In this document: piece by piece, positions 26,083 through 34,993 of the stretch
Numbering within the stretch: position 1 is the first letter of the stretch
Layout of the letters: every line of letters begins with the position of its first letter
Source: Bradyrhizobium sp. cir1
Lineage (GTDB): Bacteria; Pseudomonadota; Alphaproteobacteria; Rhizobiales; Xanthobacteraceae
Direction: 5' to 3'
Length of the DNA: 64,000 nucleotides
NCBI RefSeq assembly: GCF_014198245.1
Contig: NZ_JACIHE010000003.1
Span: 1 to 64,000, forward strand
Notes under the pieces: model-generated
Told to the model about the DNA's origin: nothing
What the model saw: only the letters and a program-made list of their open reading frames with translations
Databases searched by the model: none
Position numbers and translations under genes: made by a program

Positions 26083-29000
26083 GTGTCGATCTACGTCGCA
26101 TTACACCACGTCACGCATTACAAATACGACCGCCCGATCGATCTCGGCCCGCAGACCATCCGCCTGCGGCCGGCGCCGCACACGCGCACGCCGATCCTGA
26201 GCTATTCGCTCAAGGTCACGCCGGCGAACCACTTCGTGAACTGGCAGCAGGACCCGCAAGGCAACTGGCTCGCCCGCTACGTCTTCCCGGAGAAGACGAC
26301 CGAGCTGAAATTCGAGGTCGACTTCACGGCGCAGATGACCGTGGTCAACCCGTTCGACTTCTTCGTCGAGCCCTACGCCGACAGCTTTCCGTTCGAATAC
26401 CCCAAGGACCTCAAGACCGAGCTTGCGCCTTATCTCGAGACGATCAAGCCCGATCGCCTGTTCGCGAAATATCTCGATTCGATCCCGCACGAAGCGCCGA
26501 ACACCGTCAACTTCCTGGTCGACCTGAACAGGGAGTTGCGGGATCGGGTCAGCTACATCATCCGCATGGAGCCCGGCGTGCAGACGCCGGAGGAGACGCT
26601 CTCCTCCGGCGCAGGATCGTGCCGCGATTCCGCGTGGCTTCTCATCCAGACGCTGCGGCATCTCGGCCTCGCGGCGCGTTTCGTCTCCGGCTATCTGATC
26701 CAGATTCGTCCGGACATCGATCCGATCGAGGGCCCGCCCGAAGTCGAGAACGATTTCACCGATCTGCATGCCTGGGCCGAGGTCTACCTGCCGGGCGCGG
26801 GCTGGATCGGGTTTGACGCCACCTCCGGCATGCTCGCCGGCGAGGGCCACATCCCGGTGGCCGCCACGCCGCATTATCGCTCGGCCGCGCCCATCTCCGG
26901 CGGTGCCGGTTTTGCCGAGGTCGAGTTCGCCTTCGACATGAGCGTGAAGCGCATCCGCGAGGCGCCCCGCATCACAAAACCGTTCTCCGACGAATCCTGG
27001 GCGCGGCTCAACGATCTCGGCGAGCAGGTCGACGGCGATCTCGCCGCGCAGGACGTGCGGCTCACCATGGGCGGCGAGCCGACCTTCGTCTCCGTCGACG
27101 ATCTGGAGGCGGCGGAATGGAACACCGAGGCGGTCGGTCCGACCAAGCGCGCGCTCGCCGATGATCTGATCCGCCGCCTGCGCACGCGGTTCGGGCCGGG
27201 CGGCCTTTTGCATTACGGCCAGGGCAAATGGTATCCCGGCGAGAGCTTGCCGCGCTGGGCCTTCGGTCTGTACTGGCGCAAGGACGGCGTGCCGATCTGG
27301 AAGAATGCCGATCTCATCGCCAAGATCGAAAACCCCCGTCGCGCCGAGGCGAAGGACGCCGAGGCCTTCATGGAGGGCACGGCGGCGCGGCTCGGGCTCG
27401 ATCCCGGCTACATCATGCCGGCCTATGAGGACACCGCCTATTGGCTCCAGAAGGAAGCCGAACTCCCCGTCAACGTCGATCCCTCCGACTCCAAATTGTC
27501 CGATCCGGAGGCGCGCGCGCGGATGGCGCGGGTGTTCGAGCAGGGCCTCAACGTCCCGCGCGGCTTCGTGCTGCCGGTGCAGCGCTGGAACGCACCGCCG
27601 CGCTGGCGCAGCGAGCGCTGGCAACTGCGGCGCAATCATCTGTTCCTGACGCCGGGCGATTCACCGCTCGGCCTGCGCCTGCCGATCGGTTCGCTCGGTT
27701 ACGTCCCACCCAATCAATATCCTTACATCATCGAGCGGGACCCGATGGAGGCGCGGGGCAAGCTGCCGGTGTTCAGCCTCGCGGCGCGCCCGGAAGCTCC
27801 GCCGCGGGTCGCGCCCGAGCATCTCAACACGTCCATCCCGATCCGCACCGCGATGTCGGTCGAAGTGCGCGACGGCGTGCTCTGTGCCTTCATGCCGCCG
27901 GTCGAGCGCATCGAGGATTATCTCGAACTGGTCGCAGCCCTCGAAGCGACCGCCGAGGAGATGCAGTTCCAGGTCCATGTCGAGGGCTATCCGCCGCCGT
28001 TCGATCCGCGCATCGAGGTGATCAAGGTGACGCCCGACCCCGGCGTCATCGAGATCAACATCCAGCCGGCGAAGAGCTGGCGCGATGCGGTCGACATCAC
28101 CTCCGGCCTCTATGAGGACGCCGGCAAGGTGCGGCTCGGCGCCAACCGTTTCCTGGTCGACGGCCGCCACACCGGCACCGGCGGCGGCAATCACGTCGTG
28201 ATCGGCGGCTCGAGCCCACAGGACTCGCCGTTCCTGCGCCGGCCTGATCTGCTCAAGAGTCTGGTCTTGTACTGGCAGCGGCATCCGTCGCTGTCCTATT
28301 TCTTCTCCGGCCTGTTCATCGGCCCGACCAGCCAGGCGCCGCGCATCGACGAAGCCCGCCACGACAGCATCTACGAGCTCGAGATCGCGCTCTCGCACGT
28401 GCCGCCGCCGGGCTACCAGACGCCGCTGTGGCTGGTGGACCGGCTGTTCCGGCATCTGCTCGTCGACATCACCGGCAACACCCACCGCGCCGAGATCTGC
28501 ATCGACAAGCTCTATTCGCCCGATGGCCCCACCGGCCGGCTCGGCCTCGTCGAATTCCGCGCGCTCGAGATGCCGCCCGATCCGCGCATGTCGCTGGCGC
28601 AGCAGCTCCTGATCCGCGCGCTGATCGCAAAGTTCTGGCGCGAGCCGCAATCCGGCAAGTTCGTGCGCTGGGGCACCGCGCTGCACGACCGTTACATGCT
28701 GCCGCATTTCATCTGGGAGGATTTTCTGGACGTGCTCTCCGAGCTCAAGGAGTTCGGTTATCCGTTCGAGCCGGAATGGTATCTGGCCCAGCTCGAATTC
28801 CGCTTCCCCGCTTTCGGCCGCGTTCATCATGGCGGGGTGACGCTGGAACTCCGGCAGGCGCTGGAGCCCTGGCATGTGCTCGGCGAGGAGGGCTCGGCCG
28901 GCGGCACCGTGCGCTATGTCGACTCCTCGGTCGAGCGGCTCCAGGTCAAGGCCGAGGGTTTTGTGGAGGGCCGCCACATCGTCACCTGCAACGGCCGCCG

Positions 29001-29352
29001 CCTGCCGATGACCTCGACCGGCCGCTCGGCGGAGGCCGTGGCCGGCGTCCGCTTCAAGGCCTGGCAGCCGGCCTCCGGCCTGCACCCGACCATTCCCGTC
29101 CACGCGCCGCTGACCTTCGATCTCATTGACACCTGGAACGGCCGCTCGCTCGGCGGCTGCGTCTATCACGTCGCCCATCCCGGCGGGCGCAACTACGACA
29201 CCAAGCCGGTCAACACTTATGAGGCCGAGGCGCGGCGACTGGCGCGCTTCCAGGACCACGGCCACACCCCGGGTCCGATGCAACCGCCGCCCGAGGAACG
29301 CACAAATGAGTTTCCGCTGACCCTCGACTTGCGGACCCCGCTCCTGCAATGA
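26083..29352 (+). CDS. transglutaminase / DUF2126 amidoligase fusion protein
   Basis: A 1089-residue cytosolic protein. Residues 1-85 are the bacterial transglutaminase N-terminal beta domain ([20 protein letters not shown]). A transglutaminase-like core has the triad Cys near 180 ([14 protein letters not shown]), His near 229 ([14 protein letters not shown]) and Asp near 245 (GFDATSG). From about 300 to the end is DUF2126, assigned in the literature to the COOH-NH2 ligase (amidoligase) superfamily, with [14 protein letters not shown] near 327 and [14 protein letters not shown] near 700. The likely chemistry is peptide-bond formation and cleavage on a small peptide or protein; the substrate is unknown. 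It heads a three-gene run with an ATP-grasp/alpha-E protein and a second transglutaminase. The GTG start at 26083 (MSIYVALHH) is the usual family start. Confidence 0.9.
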   Translation: MSIYVALHHVTHYKYDRPIDLGPQTIRLRPAPHTRTPILSYSLKVTPANHFVNWQQDPQGNWLARYVFPEKTTELKFEVDFTAQMTVVNPFDFFVEPYADSFPFEYPKDLKTELAPYLETIKPDRLFAKYLDSIPHEAPNTVNFLVDLNRELRDRVSYIIRMEPGVQTPEETLSSGAGSCRDSAWLLIQTLRHLGLAARFVSGYLIQIRPDIDPIEGPPEVENDFTDLHAWAEVYLPGAGWIGFDATSGMLAGEGHIPVAATPHYRSAAPISGGAGFAEVEFAFDMSVKRIREAPRITKPFSDESWARLNDLGEQVDGDLAAQDVRLTMGGEPTFVSVDDLEAAEWNTEAVGPTKRALADDLIRRLRTRFGPGGLLHYGQGKWYPGESLPRWAFGLYWRKDGVPIWKNADLIAKIENPRRAEAKDAEAFMEGTAARLGLDPGYIMPAYEDTAYWLQKEAELPVNVDPSDSKLSDPEARARMARVFEQGLNVPRGFVLPVQRWNAPPRWRSERWQLRRNHLFLTPGDSPLGLRLPIGSLGYVPPNQYPYIIERDPMEARGKLPVFSLAARPEAPPRVAPEHLNTSIPIRTAMSVEVRDGVLCAFMPPVERIEDYLELVAALEATAEEMQFQVHVEGYPPPFDPRIEVIKVTPDPGVIEINIQPAKSWRDAVDITSGLYEDAGKVRLGANRFLVDGRHTGTGGGNHVVIGGSSPQDSPFLRRPDLLKSLVLYWQRHPSLSYFFSGLFIGPTSQAPRIDEARHDSIYELEIALSHVPPPGYQTPLWLVDRLFRHLLVDITGNTHRAEICIDKLYSPDGPTGRLGLVEFRALEMPPDPRMSLAQQLLIRALIAKFWREPQSGKFVRWGTALHDRYMLPHFIWEDFLDVLSELKEFGYPFEPEWYLAQLEFRFPAFGRVHHGGVTLELRQALEPWHVLGEEGSAGGTVRYVDSSVERLQVKAEGFVEGRHIVTCNGRRLPMTSTGRSAEAVAGVRFKAWQPASGLHPTIPVHAPLTFDLIDTWNGRSLGGCVYHVAHPGGRNYDTKPVNTYEAEARRLARFQDHGHTPGPMQPPPEERTNEFPLTLDLRTPLLQ

Positions 29353-29379
29353 GTATGATGGTGGGGCAGGGAGAGGCGC

Positions 29380-31893
29380 ATGGGCGAGGGCGCAGCCGAA
29401 GACAACGACCAGGCGGGCAGGGCACAAGCCCAGCAGCGGATTGCGCAATGGGTCCGCGACTATAGCCGCCTACCCGGCATCCCCGACGAATTCCTGGGGC
29501 CCGACGGTGCGCCGCGCGCGGTCTGGAGCCGCTTCTTCGATGCCTTCGGCGCGCTCGCGCCCGACGAGATCGAGCGGCGCTTCGGCATGGCCGACCGCCA
29601 TTTGCGCGAGGCCGGCGTCACCTACCGCGCCCCCGGCGACAGCGCCGACCGGCCCTGGTCGCTCAGCCATCTGCCGCTGCTGATCGACGAGGCCGACTGG
29701 CAGCAGCTCTGCGCCGGCATCACCCAGCGCGCCGAGCTGCTCGAGCTCGTGCTGCGCGACATCTACGGCGAGGGACGCCTCGTCGCCGAAGGCGCGCTGC
29801 CCGCGGCTGCGATCGCCGGCAGCCCCGAATATCTCCGTCCCGTCTGCGGCGTGCCGCCGCCGGGCGGGCGCTATCTCTCGCTCTATGCCGCCGATGTCGG
29901 CCGCGGTCCCGACGGCCGTTGGTGGGTGCTCGGCGACCGCACCCAGGCCCCGTCTGGCGCGGGCTACGCGCTCGAAAATCGCCTGGTGCTCTCGCGCGCC
30001 TTCTCCGATCTCTACAAGTCGATGAACGTGCCGCGCGTCGCGCCGTTTTTCGAGGCGTTCCGCGACTCGCTTCGCGCGCGCGCCGATCGCGACGAGCCGC
30101 GGATCGGCGTGCTGACACCCGGCAGCTTCAGCGAGACCTATTTCGAGCATGCGACGCTGGCGCGCTATCTCGGCTTCCTCTTGGTCGAGGGCGACGATCT
30201 CGCCGTCAGCGACAATCGCATCCACATCCGCACCGTCGCTGGCCTGAAGCGGCTCGATGTGCTCTTGCGCCGCGTCGATTCCAACTCGCTCGATCCGCTC
30301 GAGCTCGATGCCTCCTCGCGGCTGGGGGTGCCCGGCCTGATCGATGTGCTGCGCAAGGACGGCGTCGTCGTCGCCAACATGCCTGGCTCGGGCGTGCTGG
30401 AGGCGCGGGCGCTGCTCGGCTTCCTGCCGGCGCTCAGCCGCCGCCTGCTCGGCGAAGAGCTGAAGATGCCGCATATCGCGACCTGGTGGTGCGGCCAGCG
30501 CAACGCGCGCGACGAAGTGCTGTCGCGGCTCGACGAGGTCGCGATCGAGGGCGCCTACCGGCGCGGCGTGCCCGGCTTCGACTCTAGCGGCCCTGTGCTC
30601 GCAAGCGAGCTCGATGCATCCGGACGTCAGCGCCTGATCGATGCCATCAGTGCGCGCGGCATGGACTATGTCGGGCAGGAGGTGGTGCGGCTCTCGACCA
30701 TGCCGGTGTGGGAGCAGGGCCAGATCACGCCGCGTCCTTTCGTGCTGCGCGTGTTTGCGGCTGCGACGCCCGACGGTTGGGCCATCATGCCCGGCGGCTT
30801 CTGCCGGATCGCAGAGCAGGCTGATGCGCGCGCGGTGTCGATGGGCGACGGCGCCCGTGCCGCCGACGTCTGGGTTGTCTCCGACAAGCAGGTCTCGACC
30901 GCGACGCTCTTGCCGGCGACCGACAAGGTCCGCATCCGCCGCATCGCCGGCGTGCTGCCGAGCCGCGCCGCCGACAATTTGTTCTGGCTCGGCCGCTATC
31001 TCGAGCGCGCCGAGGCGACGCTGCGGCTGGTGCGCGCGCTGGGCTCGCCGAGCGGGCCCAACAAGGGCACCGCGGCCTCGCTGCAATCGTCCGAACGCAT
31101 CCAGCGCATGCTGGTGGCCTGGGGCGCGATCTCGCAGACCTCGCGCGCGGCGCCCGGACGCATCACCGCCGAGGCGCTGCAGAGCGCGGAGCGCTTTGGC
31201 TCGGCGTTGTCGCTGGTCCGCTCGGCCCAGCGCACCGCGACGTCCTTGCGCGAGCGGCTGTCGCCCGATGCCTGGCAGGTCATCACCGAGATGGCCGAGC
31301 GCCTCGCTGACGAGGTCGAGGACGACGACAGCGTGCTGAGCGCCGCCGAGCTGACCTTGCAGGAGCTGGCGAGCTTCGCCGGCCTGGCGCAGGAGAACAT
31401 GAACCGCGCCGCCGGCTGGCGCTTCCTCGATATCGGCCGCCGCACCGAGCGCGCCATCAACACCACGCGCTTTGCACGTCAATTTGCATATGACGAGGCC
31501 GGCGACGAGGATCTCGATATCCTGCTGACGCTGGTGGATTCGCAGATCACCTACCGCTCGCGCTACCTGCTGGCACCGATCCTGGCGCCGGTGCGCGACC
31601 TCGCGGTGCTCGACAGCTACAATCCGCGTTCGGTGGCGTTCCAGGTCGCGACCTTGAACGAGCACATCGCGGCGCTGCCGAGCCTGAAGGAGCACGGCCT
31701 GATCGAGCAGCCGCAGCGGCTTGCGGTGGCGGTGCAGGCGATGCTGGCGACGGCCGAGGCCGAGAAGCTCGAGGTCAAGACGCTGTTCGCGCTGGAGCAG
31801 GATCTGCTCAGCCTCGCCGAGGCGATCGGGCTGCACTACTTCCCGCACGGCCCCAATGCCAGCCGGCCGGAAAAGCTGACGGGGCTGGCGTGA
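29380..31893 (+). CDS. circularly permuted ATP-grasp / alpha-E fusion protein
   Basis: An 837-residue protein. Residues ~60-490 form a circularly permuted ATP-grasp ligase (CP_ATPgrasp): VLGDRTQAPSGAGYALENR near 186, VLTPGSFSETYFEHATLA near 245, and PGSGVLEARALLGFLPALSRRL near 335. Residues ~520-820 form an alpha-E helical domain that opens with the diagnostic LPSRAADNLFWLGRYLERAE. The two parts are separate genes in many bacteria but fused here. The start lies 27 bp after the DUF2126 stop, and its end overlaps the next gene by 4 bp. Predicted role: ATP-dependent ligation of an amino-group donor to a carboxylate, together with the flanking transglutaminases. Confidence 0.9.
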   Translation: MGEGAAEDNDQAGRAQAQQRIAQWVRDYSRLPGIPDEFLGPDGAPRAVWSRFFDAFGALAPDEIERRFGMADRHLREAGVTYRAPGDSADRPWSLSHLPLLIDEADWQQLCAGITQRAELLELVLRDIYGEGRLVAEGALPAAAIAGSPEYLRPVCGVPPPGGRYLSLYAADVGRGPDGRWWVLGDRTQAPSGAGYALENRLVLSRAFSDLYKSMNVPRVAPFFEAFRDSLRARADRDEPRIGVLTPGSFSETYFEHATLARYLGFLLVEGDDLAVSDNRIHIRTVAGLKRLDVLLRRVDSNSLDPLELDASSRLGVPGLIDVLRKDGVVVANMPGSGVLEARALLGFLPALSRRLLGEELKMPHIATWWCGQRNARDEVLSRLDEVAIEGAYRRGVPGFDSSGPVLASELDASGRQRLIDAISARGMDYVGQEVVRLSTMPVWEQGQITPRPFVLRVFAAATPDGWAIMPGGFCRIAEQADARAVSMGDGARAADVWVVSDKQVSTATLLPATDKVRIRRIAGVLPSRAADNLFWLGRYLERAEATLRLVRALGSPSGPNKGTAASLQSSERIQRMLVAWGAISQTSRAAPGRITAEALQSAERFGSALSLVRSAQRTATSLRERLSPDAWQVITEMAERLADEVEDDDSVLSAAELTLQELASFAGLAQENMNRAAGWRFLDIGRRTERAINTTRFARQFAYDEAGDEDLDILLTLVDSQITYRSRYLLAPILAPVRDLAVLDSYNPRSVAFQVATLNEHIAALPSLKEHGLIEQPQRLAVAVQAMLATAEAEKLEVKTLFALEQDLLSLAEAIGLHYFPHGPNASRPEKLTGLA

Positions 31894-32768
31894 TCTACGA
31901 CATCCGTCACGTCACGACCTACGAATACGAAAGTCCAGTCAGCTTCGCCCGCTGCACGCTGCGGCTGGAGCCCAGAAGCGGCAACGGTCAGGAACTGATC
32001 TCGCACCAGGTCGAGATCCGTCCGCGCCCCTCCGAGCGCAACGTCCGCCGCGATTTCTTCGGCACGCTGACCGAGAGCGTGGTGATCGAGGCCGCGCATC
32101 GCAATTTGCGCATCGACTCGCGCTCGCGGGTTTCTATCTCGCGCCAGCCGCCGGCGCGCGATGCGGTCAGTCCGTCCTGGGAGAGCATTCGCGACATCGC
32201 CTTCGAAGCGACCAGCCTCGGGCCGTCTTCGCCGGTCGGCTATGTCTTTGCGAGCCCGCTGGTGCCGGTGCTGCGCCCGGTCAGCGCCTATGCGGCGGAA
32301 AGCTTTCCGCCCGGCGAGGGCATCCTCAAAGGCGCGGTCGATCTCATGCATCGCATTCGCAACCAGTTTCGCTACGATCCCAAGGCCACCGTGATCTCGA
32401 CGCCGCTCAACGAGGTCTTCGACCAGCGCCACGGCGTCTGCCAGGACTTTGCCCATGTAATGATCGCAGGGCTGCGCGGGCTCGGTCTTCCGGCCGCCTA
32501 TGTCAGCGGCTACTTGCGTACCATTCCGCCGCCGGGCCAGCCGCGCCTGCAGGGCGCCGACGCCACCCATGCCTGGGTCTCGCTGTGGTGCGGGGCGGAG
32601 CTGGGCTGGGTCGATCTCGACCCGACCAACGATCTTCTGGTCGCGAACGACCATATCGTGCTCGCGGTGGCTCGCGACTTCTCCGACGTCTCGCCGGTCG
32701 ACGGCATCATCGTCGGCTCGCCCAAGCAGAAGCTCGGCGTCGCCGTCGACGTGCTGCTGGTGGAGTGA
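31890..32768 (+). CDS. transglutaminase-like cysteine protease family protein
   Basis: A 292-residue protein. The N-terminal bacterial transglutaminase beta domain (IRHVTTYEYESPVSFARCTL) is followed by the core with the triad Cys near 186 (RHGVCQDFAHVMIAGLRG), His near 229 (DATHAWVSLWC) and Asp near 246 (VDLDPTND). A GTG start at 31890 overlaps the preceding TGA (GTGA), so it is translationally coupled to the ATP-grasp/alpha-E protein. In this conserved neighbourhood it probably works as a peptidase or amide-exchange enzyme on the same substrate. The NTN-hydrolase (proteasome-like) gene that often accompanies the set is not present here. Confidence 0.9.
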   Translation: MIYDIRHVTTYEYESPVSFARCTLRLEPRSGNGQELISHQVEIRPRPSERNVRRDFFGTLTESVVIEAAHRNLRIDSRSRVSISRQPPARDAVSPSWESIRDIAFEATSLGPSSPVGYVFASPLVPVLRPVSAYAAESFPPGEGILKGAVDLMHRIRNQFRYDPKATVISTPLNEVFDQRHGVCQDFAHVMIAGLRGLGLPAAYVSGYLRTIPPPGQPRLQGADATHAWVSLWCGAELGWVDLDPTNDLLVANDHIVLAVARDFSDVSPVDGIIVGSPKQKLGVAVDVLLVE

Positions 32769-33084
32769 CGGCGGCCTCCCGTCCCGGCGGCGAAGACGAT
32801 GCAGGCGCATGCGCCAGGCTGCGGTCCATTGCGCCGGCCTTGCGCCGACGTCCGATAAAGCGAATTTGATTTCCGCGCCTGGCCGGAGCCCCCGACGGGT
32901 CGGCCCGGCTGCATCCGCGCCGCGACCGCAACCGCGATCTCGCAGGGCACAAGAGCAACATAATTTACGGATTTGGGGCGCGGGATTTGGTCACCCGGCC
33001 CAAGATGGGCTATGCTGGCCTCGCGTCGAGGACAATAAAGTCGGGAGCTGGCGTGGGACACCACCGACAAGCGGGGCTGCATCC
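32769..33084. other. 316 bp intergenic region
   Basis: No gene, repeat or terminator stands out. A local AT-rich patch (CATAATTTACGG, about 32959-32970) is unusual for this GC-rich sequence and may hold the promoter of the HD-domain gene, but no clear -35/-10 pair can be named. Confidence 0.4.
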
Positions 33085-33912
33085 ATGATGACGTTGCCGA
33101 GACTGGCGGCTGAATCCCTGGAGAAGTTGCTGGGTACGTTCATGCGTCGGCGGTACGACGAGGACTCTGCAAGGATTGTAGAGGGGGCGACGCGTACGGC
33201 ACTTGAGTGCATCGGCAACAGTGACGCGCTCTACCACAACATCGAGCATACCATGCTGGTGACGCTGGCGGGCCAGGCGATCCTCCAGGGCCGCCATCTG
33301 CATGCGCACCTCTCGGCAGAGGATTACACCCACATTCTGGTCGCCTGCCTCGCCCATGACATCGGCTATGTCCGTGGCCTGTTCGAGGAGGATGACGAGG
33401 ACGGCTTCGTGATCGATGCGGCCGGGACCAAGGTCTCGTTGCCGCGCGGTGCATCGGATGCCAGTCTCATGATGTATCACGTTGATCGGTCGAAGCTTTA
33501 CGTAGAGCAGCGGCTCCAGCCGGTCGCCGGTCTCGACAGCAAGCGCATTGCCCGCGCCATCGAGGGGACGCGTTTTCCGGCACGCGAGGGCCATGATTAC
33601 GACGAGGACGCCTCGATCCTGCGCGCCGCCGATTTCATCGGTCAGCTCGGCGATCCCAACTATCTGCGCAAGGCCAACGCGCTCTACTACGAGTTCGAGG
33701 AAGTGGGCATGAATCGGCAGCTTGGCTACGACTCGCCCGCCGACATCGTGAACCGCTATCCCCAATTCTACTGGAACAGCGTCGCCCCGCACATCCAGAC
33801 CGAGATCAGCTATCTCAACAAGACCGAGATCGGCCGGCAGTGGATCGCCAATCTCTATAGCAACGTGTTCCGCGCCGAACGCGACATCTCGCTTTCAGGA
33901 CCGCAGAAGTAG
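33085..33912 (+). CDS. HD-domain metal-dependent phosphohydrolase
   Basis: A 275-residue HD-superfamily protein. The metal-binding series is visible as YHNIEHTMLVT near residue 52, CLAHDIGYVRG near 90 (the HD doublet) and DASILRAADFIGQLGD near 180 (the distal Asp). Between them EDDEDGF forms an acidic loop. Such proteins hydrolyse nucleotides or phosphodiesters; the substrate here is unknown. Two adjacent ATGs (33085, 33088) could start it. It follows the transglutaminase cluster after 316 bp and is probably an independent unit. Confidence 0.85.
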   Translation: MMTLPRLAAESLEKLLGTFMRRRYDEDSARIVEGATRTALECIGNSDALYHNIEHTMLVTLAGQAILQGRHLHAHLSAEDYTHILVACLAHDIGYVRGLFEEDDEDGFVIDAAGTKVSLPRGASDASLMMYHVDRSKLYVEQRLQPVAGLDSKRIARAIEGTRFPAREGHDYDEDASILRAADFIGQLGDPNYLRKANALYYEFEEVGMNRQLGYDSPADIVNRYPQFYWNSVAPHIQTEISYLNKTEIGRQWIANLYSNVFRAERDISLSGPQK

Positions 33913-33921
33913 CGGCACTCT

Positions 33922-34002
33922 TGTAGCCCGGATGAGCGAAGCGATATCCGGGATTCGAAGGTGCAGGCGTCCCCGGATGTCGCTTCGCTCATCCGGGCTA
34001 CA
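33922..34002. repeat. dispersed palindromic repeat, family 'GTAGCCCGGATGAGCGAAGCG', copy 2
   Basis: A near-identical second copy of the element at 262-340: the arms beginning TGTAGCCCGGATGAGCGAAG pair with the reverse complement ending GGGCTACA, and only the ~20-base loop differs. It lies between the HD gene and the alpha/beta hydrolase gene. Confidence 0.85.
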
Positions 34003-34025
34003 AAGTTCCACCCCGTGAGAACACC

Positions 34026-34916
34026 ATGCAACAAAAAACCATCACCACGGATGTCCTTGATATCGCCTATCTCGAATACGGCGCCCCCGACGGCTGGCCC
34101 TGCATCCTGGGTCACGGCTTCCCCTATGACGTGAACGCCTATGCCGAGACCGCGCCGATCATCGCGCGGGCGGGAGCACGCGTGCTGGTGCCCTGGCTGC
34201 GCGGTTACGGGCCGACGCGGTTTCGCTTCCCTGCAACGATGCGCTCCGGCGAGCAAGCCGCGCTCGGCGCGGATCTGCTCGCCTTCATGGATGCGCTTCA
34301 CATCGCGCGCGCGGTCGTCGGCGGCTATGATTGGGGCGGACGCGCTGCCTGCGTGGTCTCTGCGTTGTATCCCGAGCGCGTCGTCGGACTGGTCTCCGGC
34401 AATTCCTACAACATCCAGAACATCGCCCGTTCCATGGAGCCGGCCTCACCGCCGGAGGAGGCGGCGTTCTGGTATATATATCTCTTCCACAACGAGCGCG
34501 GCCGCCGCGCGCTGGAGCGCAACCGGCGCGGCTTCGCCCGCCAGCTCTGGTCGATGTGGTCGCCGACATGGGCGTTTGATGATACGACGTTCGAGAACAG
34601 CGCAGTGTCCTTCGACAATCCTGATTTCGTCGATGTCGTGATCCACTCCTATCGTCATCGCTATGCGCTGGTCGAAGGCGATCCCGCTTATGCGGGAATC
34701 GAGGCAAAGCTCGCCGCGCAACCGCCGATCCGCATTCCGACCATCGCGATCGACGGCGACCGCGACGGCGTCAATCCCGGCACCGTGCACCATGCGCGCA
34801 AGTTCGAAGGCTTCTTCGAGCGGCGCGTGTTCGCGGGCGCCGGCCATAATCTGCCGCAGGAGCGGCCGGCCGAATGGGCGCAGGCCGTGCTCGACGTGCG
34901 CGCAGCCGGGTCCTGA
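34026..34916 (+). CDS. alpha/beta hydrolase, epoxide-hydrolase/haloalkane-dehalogenase type
   Basis: A 296-residue alpha/beta hydrolase. The oxyanion segment is GHGFPYD near residue 29. The nucleophile elbow is GGYDWGGRAA near 99, with Asp rather than Ser as nucleophile, which places it with epoxide hydrolases and haloalkane dehalogenases. The acid is near GDRDGVNPG (about 244) and the catalytic His in GAGHNLPQERP near 275. The helical cap lies between 130 and 210. The substrate is unknown. The Rieske-FAD gene begins 77 bp downstream on the same strand and may be co-transcribed. Confidence 0.85.
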   Translation: MQQKTITTDVLDIAYLEYGAPDGWPCILGHGFPYDVNAYAETAPIIARAGARVLVPWLRGYGPTRFRFPATMRSGEQAALGADLLAFMDALHIARAVVGGYDWGGRAACVVSALYPERVVGLVSGNSYNIQNIARSMEPASPPEEAAFWYIYLFHNERGRRALERNRRGFARQLWSMWSPTWAFDDTTFENSAVSFDNPDFVDVVIHSYRHRYALVEGDPAYAGIEAKLAAQPPIRIPTIAIDGDRDGVNPGTVHHARKFEGFFERRVFAGAGHNLPQERPAEWAQAVLDVRAAGS

Positions 34917-34930
34917 TTTTCGCGGTCGCA

Positions 34931-34955
34931 GGAACTTTTCACGCGTCCCGCCGTC
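34931..34955 (+). promoter_or_regulatory. possible EcfG-type (general stress) promoter
   Basis: GGAAC (34931-34935) is followed after 16 bases by CGTC (34952-34955). The consensus for alphaproteobacterial EcfG sigma factors is GGAAC-N16/17-CGTT, so one of nine key bases differs. It lies about 40 bp upstream of the Rieske-FAD start, a sensible distance. This is a weak motif match only. Confidence 0.3.
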
Positions 34956-34993
34956 CATTCCTGAGTTGCGCGTCAAGCTGTCAGGAGGTGACC

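Noticed and set aside
26101..27639. 512-residue open frame antisense to the DUF2126 gene
   Set aside because: Shadow frame with low-complexity Arg/Asp/Val content and no motifs, opposite a gene with intact catalytic motifs.
29470..31848. 792-residue open frame antisense to the ATP-grasp/alpha-E gene
   Set aside because: Long antisense frames arise from the strong third-position GC bias. The composition is Arg/Ala/Gly/His-rich and no family is recognisable; the sense frame is clearly real.
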